This document shows, one piece after another, positions 6,450 through 13,424 of a stretch of DNA of 15,750 nucleotides. A program made the position numbers and the translations under genes. Position 1 is the first letter of the stretch; every line of letters starts with the position of its first letter. The notes under the pieces were generated by a model. It did not search any database. It was not told where the DNA came from and worked only from the letters and a program-made list of their open reading frames with translations. Origin of the DNA: Deferribacteres bacterium (GTDB taxonomy: Bacteria; Thermosulfidibacterota; Thermosulfidibacteria; Thermosulfidibacterales; Thermosulfidibacteraceae). The DNA lies in assembly GCA_013153205.1 (NCBI GenBank), contig JAADEW010000089.1, forward strand, positions 1 to 15,750. The letters run 5' to 3'.

Positions 6450-7175
6450 ATGAAAATCGTAAGGTTTGCTTACGGCAATAGAGAGTTCACGGGAATAAAA
6501 GAGGGGGACAGAATTTTTGCACCGGATGTGATGGGATTTTTTGATGTGAGTGATGTGAAGATACTTGCTCCCGTTTTGCCTTCAAAGATTGTGGCTGTTG
6601 CTTTAAACTACAAGGAGCATGCTAAAGAGATGGGGAAGCCTTTACCTGATGAGCCTTTGATTTTCATAAAGCCTTCCAGTGCTCTCTGCAATCCGTATGA
6701 TGTGATAAAGCTTCCTGAGATGTCAGAAAGGGTGGATTACGAGGGAGAGCTTGCTGTGGTAATAGGAAAAGAGGCCAAAAATGTATCGGTTGAGGAGGCT
6801 CCCCAGTATGTTCTAGGCTATACCTGTTTTAATGATGTTACCGCCAGAGACCTTCAGAAAAAAGATACCCTTTTTGCGAGGGCCAAAGGGTTTGACACCT
6901 TTGCCCCTATGGGACCCTGGGTGGAGACCGATATTGACCCGTGCGATTTGAGAATAGTGACCAGATTGAACGGGAAAATTGTTCAGGACGGCCGCACTTC
7001 CGATATGGTCTTCAATGTGTTTGAACTGATAAGCTTCATATCCCGCATAATGACCCTTTATCCGGGAGATGTTGTAGCTACGGGAACTCCTCCCGGAGTG
7101 GGACCTTTAAGTTCAAAGGATAAGGTAGAGGTTGAGATAGAGGGTATAGGAACGCTTGTGAACTATGTGGAATAA
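6450..7175 (+). CDS. Fumarylacetoacetate hydrolase (FAH) family protein
   Basis: A 241-residue cytosolic enzyme of the FAH / acylpyruvase / oxaloacetate-tautomerase group. Characterised members hydrolyse acylpyruvates or fumarylpyruvate, decarboxylate or tautomerise oxaloacetate, or isomerise hydroxyheptadienedioate. The metal triad is visible: Glu98 and Glu100 in VDYEGELAVVIG (95-106) and Asp129 in CFNDVTARDLQ (126-136). NYKEHAKEMG (53-62) carries the lid His57. RAKGFDTFAPMGPW (144-157) and GDVVATGTPPGVG (206-218) form the rest of the site. The exact substrate cannot be read from sequence. It heads the run with ccsA, hemA and hemC, and ccsA starts 11 nt inside its end, so it is co-transcribed with heme genes. 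In an organism with a strong oxaloacetate flux, enol-oxaloacetate tautomerase or decarboxylase is a reasonable guess; it is only a guess. Confidence 0.9.
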   Translation: MKIVRFAYGNREFTGIKEGDRIFAPDVMGFFDVSDVKILAPVLPSKIVAVALNYKEHAKEMGKPLPDEPLIFIKPSSALCNPYDVIKLPEMSERVDYEGELAVVIGKEAKNVSVEEAPQYVLGYTCFNDVTARDLQKKDTLFARAKGFDTFAPMGPWVETDIDPCDLRIVTRLNGKIVQDGRTSDMVFNVFELISFISRIMTLYPGDVVATGTPPGVGPLSSKDKVEVEIEGIGTLVNYVE

Positions 7176-7998
7176 GGTGGACGACATACTTTTTCTGGTG
7201 GCAATAGGCTTTTATCTTGTGGCAACCGTTCTTTACATGCTCTACATTTTTGTGCCTTCTGATAATGTTAAGAAGGGGGCTACCACCACGCTCCTTACTG
7301 CCTTCGTCATCCATGGGATTTCCTTTGCGGCAAGGGGAGTAATGGCGGGGCACTTTCCGGTTACCTCTTTGTTTGAATCCCTCTCCTTTTATTCGTGGCT
7401 CCTTGCCGGCGGCTATCTTCTGCTGGAGCTGAAGTATAACCTGCCGGTTCTGGGAGCTTTCGTTTCACCTCTTAACCTCGTTATGGCGCTTTGTGCCTTC
7501 TTTGTTAGACAGCCTGCGGCTCCTCTTCCCCCTGCTTTAAAGAGCGGATGGCTTACCATACATGCCGTAACCTCTTTTATAGGAGAGGCCGCTTTTGCCC
7601 TTTCCTTTGTGGTGAGCGTGGTCTATCTCCTGCAGGAAAGGCAGATAAAGAAGAAAAAGATGGGTATGCTTTTCAGAAGGCTTCCACCTCTGAACAAGCT
7701 TGACGACATAAACTACAAAATACTGACTGTAGGTTTTCCTTTCCTGACGCTGGGTATAATCACGGGAGCCGTATGGGCAAATTACGCATGGGGCTCTTAC
7801 TGGAGCTGGGACCCCAAGGAGACCTGGTCTCTTATCACCTGGCTCGTCTATGCCGGGATACTTCACGGAAGGCTCACCGCAGGCTGGAGGGGGAGGAGAG
7901 CGGCCATATTTTCAATTATAGGCTTTGGTTGTGTGCTGTTTACCTTCCTCGGGGTAAATCTTCTTCTTCCGGGACTACACTCTTACAGCAGGATGTGA
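7165..7998 (+). CDS. ccsA: Cytochrome c biogenesis protein CcsA (ResC/HemX-like)
   Basis: A 277-residue polytopic membrane protein with about eight hydrophobic helices. The tryptophan-rich heme-handling motif WGSYWSWDPKETW (209-221) is complete. Conserved histidines that could ligate heme are His50, His133, His234 and His272 (PGLHSYS near the end). GHFPVTSLFESLSFYSW (62-78) is also typical. In system II, CcsA with CcsB moves heme across the membrane and joins it to apocytochrome CXXCH motifs. No ccsB or ResB gene is in the window. HemX of the Bacillus hemAXCD operon belongs to the same superfamily and affects HemA level, so position next to hemA leaves a HemX-type role open. I start at ATG 7165, 11 nt inside the FAH gene; GTG 7177 is an alternative. 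The hemA ATG follows 6 nt after the stop. Confidence 0.92.
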   Translation: MWNKVDDILFLVAIGFYLVATVLYMLYIFVPSDNVKKGATTTLLTAFVIHGISFAARGVMAGHFPVTSLFESLSFYSWLLAGGYLLLELKYNLPVLGAFVSPLNLVMALCAFFVRQPAAPLPPALKSGWLTIHAVTSFIGEAAFALSFVVSVVYLLQERQIKKKKMGMLFRRLPPLNKLDDINYKILTVGFPFLTLGIITGAVWANYAWGSYWSWDPKETWSLITWLVYAGILHGRLTAGWRGRRAAIFSIIGFGCVLFTFLGVNLLLPGLHSYSRM

Positions 7999-8004
7999 GG
8001 CGGT

Positions 8005-9291
8005 ATGGACATTTTCGTGGTAGGTCTTAACCATAAAACGAGCCCCGTTGAGATAAGAGAAAAACTGGCTATCCAGCCGGAAGAGATAGAGACCTATTTT
8101 CCCAATCTTCTCGGTGCAAAGGTGAGGGAGCTTGCCGCCCTTTCCACCTGCAACAGGGTGGAGTTTTATTTCTGGGGAGAAGAGGACGGGGTTGACGAGA
8201 TAGTGAGTTTTGTGTGTGAGCTTAAAGGCGTATCCTCTGATGAGCTGAAAAAGTATCTTTACGTGTATAAGGGGGAGGAAGCGGTTGTTCATGTCTTCAG
8301 GGTGGCTTCAAGCCTTGACTCCATGGTTTTGGGTGAGCCGCAGATTGTAGGGCAGTTTAAGGACGCTTTTGAGCTTTCCCAGAAGGCAAACCTTACCGGC
8401 CCTTTTATCAACCAGCTTATGTCAAAGGCTCTTTCCACATCTAAAAAGGTGAGGACGCGGACGGGAATAGGGGAATCCGCTGTTTCCGTAAGCTATGCCG
8501 CCGTTGAGCTTGCCGAAAAGATATTCGGTGAACTCAACAAGTGTGTGTGTGCCCTTATAGGTGCAGGAGAGATGGCGGAGCTTGCCGCAAGGCACCTGAA
8601 GGATGCCGGTATAAAAAAGTTGCTTGTGGTAAACAGAACCTTTGAGAGGGCGGTTGAGCTGGCGAAAGAGCTTGGGGCTTATCCCATGAGCTTTGACGAG
8701 TTTGACGATGCCCTTCTGGAAAGCGATATAGTGATAACTTCCACCGCTTCTCAGAGCTTCATACTTGATAAGCCGAAGATGGAGAAGATAATGAAAAAAA
8801 GAAAGCACCGTCCTATATTCCTGATAGACATAGCCGTTCCCAGAGACATTGACCCTCAGGTTGACGAGGTGGAAAACGTCTATCTATACAACATAGACGA
8901 TTTAGAGGCGGTGGTTGAGGAAAACAGAAGGAGGCGTGAAAAGGAGGCGGTAAAGGCCGAGGCTATAGTCAGAGAGGAGGCAAAGAAGTTTGTTTCGTGG
9001 CTTAAAACCCAGGAGGTGGTGCCTCTTATCGTTGCTTTGAGGGAGAGGGCGGAGGCTATAAGACAGGCTGAGCTTAAAAAGACCCTTTCAAAGCTGAATC
9101 TTTCGGATAAAGAGCTGAAAGCCATAGAGGCCATGTCATCTTCAATAGTGAACAAGCTTCTGCACCCTGTTTTAAGCTATGTGAAAAAGAACTCCGTGTC
9201 CGGAGATACAAAGAGGATAGCTCCCATAATAAAAGAGATGTTTTCCTTGGAGGATAAAGATGAGGATAAGGATAGGAACCAGAGGAAGTAA
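8005..9291 (+). CDS. hemA: Glutamyl-tRNA reductase
   Basis: Reduces glutamyl-tRNA(Glu) to glutamate-1-semialdehyde with NADPH, the committed step of C5-pathway tetrapyrrole synthesis. The 428 residues are full length. The catalytic domain has GLNHKTSPVEIREKLA (7-22), LSTCNRVEFY (46-55) with the thioester nucleophile Cys49, His96 near the active site, and SLDSMVLGEPQIVGQ (103-117). The NADPH domain has LIGAGEMAELAARHL (184-198) and NRTFERA (about 205-211). IDIAVPRDIDPQ follows, then a long helical dimerisation domain rich in Glu, Lys and Arg. The ATG lies 6 nt after the ccsA stop, with GAGG overlapping that stop. The end overlaps hemC by 32 nt. ccsA-hemA-hemC order suggests joint control of heme supply and cytochrome c maturation. 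In other bacteria HemA is the usual point of feedback; nothing in this DNA shows how it acts here. Confidence 0.97.
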   Translation: MDIFVVGLNHKTSPVEIREKLAIQPEEIETYFPNLLGAKVRELAALSTCNRVEFYFWGEEDGVDEIVSFVCELKGVSSDELKKYLYVYKGEEAVVHVFRVASSLDSMVLGEPQIVGQFKDAFELSQKANLTGPFINQLMSKALSTSKKVRTRTGIGESAVSVSYAAVELAEKIFGELNKCVCALIGAGEMAELAARHLKDAGIKKLLVVNRTFERAVELAKELGAYPMSFDEFDDALLESDIVITSTASQSFILDKPKMEKIMKKRKHRPIFLIDIAVPRDIDPQVDEVENVYLYNIDDLEAVVEENRRRREKEAVKAEAIVREEAKKFVSWLKTQEVVPLIVALRERAEAIRQAELKKTLSKLNLSDKELKAIEAMSSSIVNKLLHPVLSYVKKNSVSGDTKRIAPIIKEMFSLEDKDEDKDRNQRK

Positions 9292-10159
9292 GCTAGCCCT
9301 CTGGCAGGCGAACTATGTTAAAGGCAGGATTGAAGAGGAGCTTGGATGGGAGGTTGAGCTTGTCAAGATAAAGACCAAAGGGGATAAAATCACCGATGTG
9401 CCCCTTGCCAAGGTAGGCGGAAAGGGCCTTTTCGTCAAGGAGATAGAGGAGGCACTTCTTGACGGAAGAATTGACATAGCCGTTCACAGCCTGAAAGATA
9501 TGCCTTCCGTTTTGCCGGAGGGCCTTGAGATAATAGCCGTTACGGAGAGGGAGGAGCCCTGGGATGTTCTTGTATCAAGGAAGCCTCTGAGCTTTGACGA
9601 GCTCAGCACCCACAGAGTCGGCACCTCTTCGTTGAGGAGAACCGCCCAGCTGAAGCACTTTAAGCCCGAGGTTGCCGTGCTTCCTTTAAGGGGGAATCTT
9701 GATACGAGACTGAGGAAGCTTTCCGAAGGTGAATTTGACGCCATCATAGTTGCCCTTGCCGGGCTAAAAAGGCTTGGCGTTGTGCCGGAGCACTTTTTCG
9801 TGCTTGACAACTTTATCCCTGCCATTGGTCAGGGAGCCCTTGCCGTTGAGGCAAGAGCGGGAGCGTTTCCCGAGATAAGGAGTATCCTCAACTGTGATAA
9901 AACGGAGATTGAAGTTAAGGCAGAGAGGGCTTTTCTGGAGACCATCGGGGGAAGCTGTCAGGTTCCCGTGGGTGCTTTTGGAAGGCTTGATGGCGGGAGA
10001 CTTTATTTAAAGGGGTTTATAGCCCATCCTGAAGGCTATCCCTTTTACGAGGACGAGATTTCCGGTGCTCCTGAGAAGGCTTACCAGTTAGGGATAACCC
10101 TTGCCCGTGCCCTTCTTGAAAGGGGCGGCAGTGAGGTTGTTAAGGAGCTGGGGTTATAG
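9260..10159 (+). CDS. hemC: Hydroxymethylbilane synthase (porphobilinogen deaminase)
   Basis: Joins four porphobilinogen units into hydroxymethylbilane. The 299 residues are typical. Motifs are GTRGSKLALWQA (6-17), GGKGLFVKEIEEAL (53-66), DIAVHSLKDMPS (72-83) with catalytic Asp80, VGTSSLRRTAQL (120-131), PLRGNLDTRL (142-151), PAIGQGALAVEAR (187-199) and the cofactor loop ETIGGSCQVPVGAF (227-240), where Cys233 holds the dipyrromethane. GGAGG (9249-9253) stands 6 nt before the ATG, within hemA, and the genes overlap by 32 nt. hemB and hemD are not in the window. The stop at 10157-10159 is one base from the end of the convergent acyl-CoA ligase gene, so there is no room for a conventional intrinsic terminator. 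Confidence 0.97.
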   Translation: MRIRIGTRGSKLALWQANYVKGRIEEELGWEVELVKIKTKGDKITDVPLAKVGGKGLFVKEIEEALLDGRIDIAVHSLKDMPSVLPEGLEIIAVTEREEPWDVLVSRKPLSFDELSTHRVGTSSLRRTAQLKHFKPEVAVLPLRGNLDTRLRKLSEGEFDAIIVALAGLKRLGVVPEHFFVLDNFIPAIGQGALAVEARAGAFPEIRSILNCDKTEIEVKAERAFLETIGGSCQVPVGAFGRLDGGRLYLKGFIAHPEGYPFYEDEISGAPEKAYQLGITLARALLERGGSEVVKELGL

Positions 10160-10160
10160 C

Positions 10161-11786
10161 TCATTCCTCAATGTTCATCCACTTTCTCAGTTTCCACCGG
10201 AGAATTTTACCTGCTGGCGTTCTGGGTATATATTCCACCGTGGTTATCTCGTGGGGAAGCAGCTTGGGATTTTTTAGCTTTCTTAAAATCAGAGACCTGA
10301 GCTCGTCTTCCAGCTGTTTGAGGGGTTTATCAGGGTTCTCTAACGAAAGGCAGAGAATTATCTTCTCCCGTGATTTGTCTTCTATAACTCCGGCGTCCTT
10401 TACTGCCGGATGTTCTTTAACCACCTCTTCAACATCCAGAGGCGAGTAGTTGTGGCCGTTTATCTTTAACAGGTCTTCTTCCCTTGATGCAAAGTGGAGG
10501 TATCCCTCTTCGTCCTTGAAGATGATGTCTCCTATGTAGGACCAGCCGTCAATCACGGACTTCTCCTGCTTCTCTATGTTGTTCCAGTAAAGGGGACCGG
10601 TGGGACCTTTGACCAGCATTCTGCCCAGCTCTCCGGGTCTGCATTCTTTCCCTTCTTCATTCACTATCCGTACCTTCACGCCGGGAATGGGTATTCCGAA
10701 AGAGCCGATTTTGGGCTTCAGCCTTACCGCATTTGACACTATGAGGTGCAGAAACTCAGTGGCTCCCAACCCCTCGTATATGGGCATTCCTGTCTCGTCC
10801 AGCCACTTTTTGAATATCCGCGGCTCTAAAGGAGAGCCGCCGGTTGTGCACATTCTCACGGTTTTGAACTTGTCTTTGGAGAAATTCTTGGCGTTAAGCA
10901 GGGCTTCGTAAAAGCTGGTTAACCCGGTGAGCACATTTGCCCTGAACTCCTCTATCCCTTCAATGATTTTTTCGGGGATAAACTGGGTGAAAAGCAGTTC
11001 CGTGGCTCCGGCAAAAAGCGGAATCAGAATGAAGGTTCCGAACCCTGCGGCAAAGGTTACAGGAGCCGCTCCCGTAATGATGTCTCCTATTCCCAGCCGC
11101 CACACGTATTTGTTCACCAAGAAGCACTCGTATAATATGTTTCTTGCGAGGTGTATGCAGCCTTTGGGCATTCCCGTGGTGCCTGATGTGTGCAGTATTA
11201 CGCAGGGAAAGTCTGGCTCCACATTCTCAAGAATGTAGCTGTCGTCTTCTTTTTCCAGTATCTCCTCATAAATCTGGGTGTAGGTCTCTTCGGGTATGGG
11301 AAGCTCTCTCTTTATCACCACCACGTCTTTTATGCTCTCCATTTTCTTTATCACGGGAAAGACCTTCTCAATGAACTTGGCGCTTACGAAAATGGCTTTC
11401 AGCTTTACGGCGTTGAGCAGGTATTCCATTATGTGGGGCTTCCAGTAAGGGGATATGGGAACGGATATGCCCCCTATTCGGAAGATGGCAAGGTTTATAG
11501 CGATTGACTGGGGCGAGTTTAGAAGCACAAAGCCTATTCTGTCTCCCTTCTGGTAGCCTCTTTTCTTAAGGAAATTGGCTATTCTCAGGGAGGCTTTGAA
11601 GATGTAATCATAGCTGAAGCTCATCTTCTTGAAGAAGACCAGGGGCCTTTCGGAAAAGCCGGCTTCTATGTGTCGGTCTATGAGATACCAGGCGATGTTA
11701 TAGTTTTTCCGGGATATTTTGAAATCTTCCGGGTATATGAATTGGGGCCAGAGATTTCGCGGCGGTATGTATTTTTCAAGCTCCAT
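10161..11786 (-). CDS. AMP-forming acyl-CoA ligase, benzoate/2-aminobenzoate-CoA ligase type
   Basis: Activates a carboxylic acid with ATP to an acyl-adenylate and then to the CoA thioester. The ANL signature is complete in 541 residues: P-loop TSGTTGMPKG (200-209), YEGLGATE (337-344), GD (419-420), ribose-contact Arg435, and the C-terminal hinge with PAGKILR containing catalytic Lys527. The N-terminal phrase IPPRNLWPQF (7-16) and overall layout resemble 2-aminobenzoate- or benzoate-CoA ligases more than acetyl-CoA synthetase. Substrate is uncertain: aromatic, short-chain or branched acids are possible. I start at ATG 11786, one base after the apgM stop, with GGAG 6 nt before it; a TTG at 11798 would add four residues. 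It is the last gene of the ppsA-apgM run. No aromatic-degradation genes accompany it here. Confidence 0.9.
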   Translation of the reverse strand: MELEKYIPPRNLWPQFIYPEDFKISRKNYNIAWYLIDRHIEAGFSERPLVFFKKMSFSYDYIFKASLRIANFLKKRGYQKGDRIGFVLLNSPQSIAINLAIFRIGGISVPISPYWKPHIMEYLLNAVKLKAIFVSAKFIEKVFPVIKKMESIKDVVVIKRELPIPEETYTQIYEEILEKEDDSYILENVEPDFPCVILHTSGTTGMPKGCIHLARNILYECFLVNKYVWRLGIGDIITGAAPVTFAAGFGTFILIPLFAGATELLFTQFIPEKIIEGIEEFRANVLTGLTSFYEALLNAKNFSKDKFKTVRMCTTGGSPLEPRIFKKWLDETGMPIYEGLGATEFLHLIVSNAVRLKPKIGSFGIPIPGVKVRIVNEEGKECRPGELGRMLVKGPTGPLYWNNIEKQEKSVIDGWSYIGDIIFKDEEGYLHFASREEDLLKINGHNYSPLDVEEVVKEHPAVKDAGVIEDKSREKIILCLSLENPDKPLKQLEDELRSLILRKLKNPKLLPHEITTVEYIPRTPAGKILRWKLRKWMNIEE

Positions 11787-11787
11787 C

Positions 11788-13008
11788 TCATGCTCCAAAT
11801 TTTTTGAGCTTCAGCGCATTTGCAAGCATAAGCACCATAGCATCCACAGCCTCGTATATGTGGAGGTTGCCTCTGGCACAGCCCCTTTCCGAAAAGTCTT
11901 CAACTCCAGAGGGCCTTGCGAAGGGGGAGTGGAGTAGAAATGGGTTGGGATGCCAGCTGTGGCCTTTTAAGACGGCAGGGGTGGAGTGGTCCCCGGTTAC
12001 GGCAAGCACATCCGGCTTAAGCTCCAGTATAAGCGGCAGTTTTTCGTCAAACTCTTCTATGAGCCTGACCTTGGCTTCAAAGTTTCCATCTTCACCGTAG
12101 GAGTCGGTCTTTTTTATGTGGAGGTAGAAAAAGTCAAACTGCTGGTAGTGTTTTTTAAGGGTTTCTATCTCGTCTTCTATTCCATTGCCTTCCACTTTGA
12201 GGGTCTCCATTCCCACGAGTTTCGCCAGTCCTTTATACATTGGATAGGTGGCTATAGCCGCCGGGTTAAGCTTGAAAAGCTCGGACATGGACGGTATGTG
12301 GGGAAGGGCAGAGATACCCCTTAAAAGGATGTAGTTTGCCTTTTTCTCTTCCCGCAGGACTTCCCTTGCTCTGTTGAGCAGAAGCTCAAGTATCTTTGCA
12401 AGCTTTTCCCCTCTGGGGTCTGTGGCTTTGGGCTTAATGGGCTCTTTTCCCTCTTTCTGTGGGTCTGTGTCGTTTACGAAGGGGAATAGCCCTTCTCCCC
12501 TGAGCCTTATGGCAAATCTGTGCTCCATCCCGGGGGTAAAGGTAGCTTCAACGTCCTCTATCTTCGCCACTTTTTCCTGAAGCAGGCGGCAGAGCCTGCG
12601 GTTTTCCTCTGTGGGTATTCTTCCTGCCCTTCTGTCAATCACCACAAGCTTTCCGTTCTCTTCTTTCACCGTGCAGAAATTGCCCCTTATGGCGATATCT
12701 CCCCTTTTGAGCTCAACGCCAAGGCCTAAATTTTCAAGAACCCCTCGTCCTATCTGGTATTTGAGGGGCTCGTATCCGAACAGTGCGAGATGAGAGGGCC
12801 CTGAACCCGGCGTGATTCCCGGGGATATGGGGTGAACGAGCCCTATCTCCGATATTCTGGCAAGCCTATCAAGATTTGGGGTTTTAGCGCTCTCCAGTTC
12901 CGTTTTTCCGGTTTCGTTAGGCGCTCCCCCCAGACCATCCAGCACCACGAGCACAATCTTCCTTTCGTTTTTCTGAGCCAGCTCTTTTATAAGTTCTTCT
13001 CTATCCAT
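11788..13008 (-). CDS. apgM: Cofactor-independent phosphoglycerate mutase, archaeal type
   Basis: Interconverts 2- and 3-phosphoglycerate without 2,3-bisphosphoglycerate, through a phosphoserine and two metal ions (alkaline phosphatase superfamily). The 406 residues match the aPGAM length (about 400), not the 510 of GpmI. Motifs are VLDGLGG (22-28) with metal ligand Asp24, PGSGPSHLALFGYEP (67-81) with likely nucleophile Ser69, IGRGVLENLG (86-95), RRAGRIPTEENR (126-137), KKTDSYGEDGN (299-309) with Asp302, VTGDHSTP (337-344) with Asp340 and His341, and GHSWHPNP (349-356). GGAGG stands 6 nt before the ATG. Its start overlaps the NDT-like gene by 22 nt. With ppsA in the same run it fits gluconeogenesis from PEP. 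The type is common in archaea and scattered in deep-branching thermophilic bacteria. Confidence 0.95.
   Translation of the reverse strand: MDREELIKELAQKNERKIVLVVLDGLGGAPNETGKTELESAKTPNLDRLARISEIGLVHPISPGITPGSGPSHLALFGYEPLKYQIGRGVLENLGLGVELKRGDIAIRGNFCTVKEENGKLVVIDRRAGRIPTEENRRLCRLLQEKVAKIEDVEATFTPGMEHRFAIRLRGEGLFPFVNDTDPQKEGKEPIKPKATDPRGEKLAKILELLLNRAREVLREEKKANYILLRGISALPHIPSMSELFKLNPAAIATYPMYKGLAKLVGMETLKVEGNGIEDEIETLKKHYQQFDFFYLHIKKTDSYGEDGNFEAKVRLIEEFDEKLPLILELKPDVLAVTGDHSTPAVLKGHSWHPNPFLLHSPFARPSGVEDFSERGCARGNLHIYEAVDAMVLMLANALKLKKFGA
11793..11796 (-). promoter_or_regulatory. Shine-Dalgarno deciding the acyl-CoA ligase start
   Basis: GGAG on the minus strand is 6 nt before the ATG at 11786 and directly follows the first base of the rival TTG at 11798. 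This favours the ATG. Confidence 0.55.
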
Positions 13009-13424
13009 TTGTATCCTCCGGCTTTCAGGAAAGCCTCAAGCTCTTTTATGTCTTCAAAGATTTTGCTTGACGTGATTCTCACCACCCAGTTGTGTTTCAT
13101 GGGGGTAATGCTCCAGACGGGGACATTGCTCTTGTAGGCTTCCCACATCTCAATGGCGGTGCCCATACTTGCCTCCGGTATAAAGGCTACCAGAAGGCTG
13201 GAGTGCTTTACGAGGTCTATGTGGTAGAGAAAGGTTTTCTTTGCCTCCTCGTCGGAATAGCTTGCACACTCAGGATGATTGCTGACCGGGTCATAGATTT
13301 CGTAGCCTTCAAAGTATTTCTCAAGCAGTTCCTTGAGATAATCTCTGTAGTTCTGCGGATATAAGCTTGTATCCCGAGCCGAGCCCTGTATTATGCCGCC
13401 TATAAAGATGAGCTTTCTCTTCAT
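12987..13424 (-). CDS. Nucleoside 2-deoxyribosyltransferase-like protein
   Basis: A 145-residue single-domain alpha/beta protein, cytosolic, with no signal or membrane segment. The start IFIGGIIQGSARD (6-18) looks like a glycine-rich nucleotide or sugar-phosphate loop after the first strand. YDPVSNHPE (44-52), Asp70 in HIDLVKHSSLLVAFIP and the segment EASMGTAIEMWEAY (84-97) match the fold of the nucleoside 2-deoxyribosyltransferase superfamily, where an acidic residue in a GTA-x-E stretch acts in glycosyl transfer. SITPMKHNWVVR (105-116) is an extra conserved-looking stretch. Catalytic identity is not certain; it could be a nucleotide hydrolase or a non-enzymatic sensor. It joins the TPR gene by an ATGA overlap and overlaps apgM by 22 nt, so the three are probably co-translated. 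Biological role unknown. Confidence 0.75.
   Translation of the reverse strand: MKRKLIFIGGIIQGSARDTSLYPQNYRDYLKELLEKYFEGYEIYDPVSNHPECASYSDEEAKKTFLYHIDLVKHSSLLVAFIPEASMGTAIEMWEAYKSNVPVWSITPMKHNWVVRITSSKIFEDIKELEAFLKAGGYKWIEKNL

Noticed and set aside
10120..10200. Intrinsic terminator between hemC and the acyl-CoA ligase gene
   Set aside because: Only one base separates the two genes and I see no GC-rich stem followed by a T-run on either strand.
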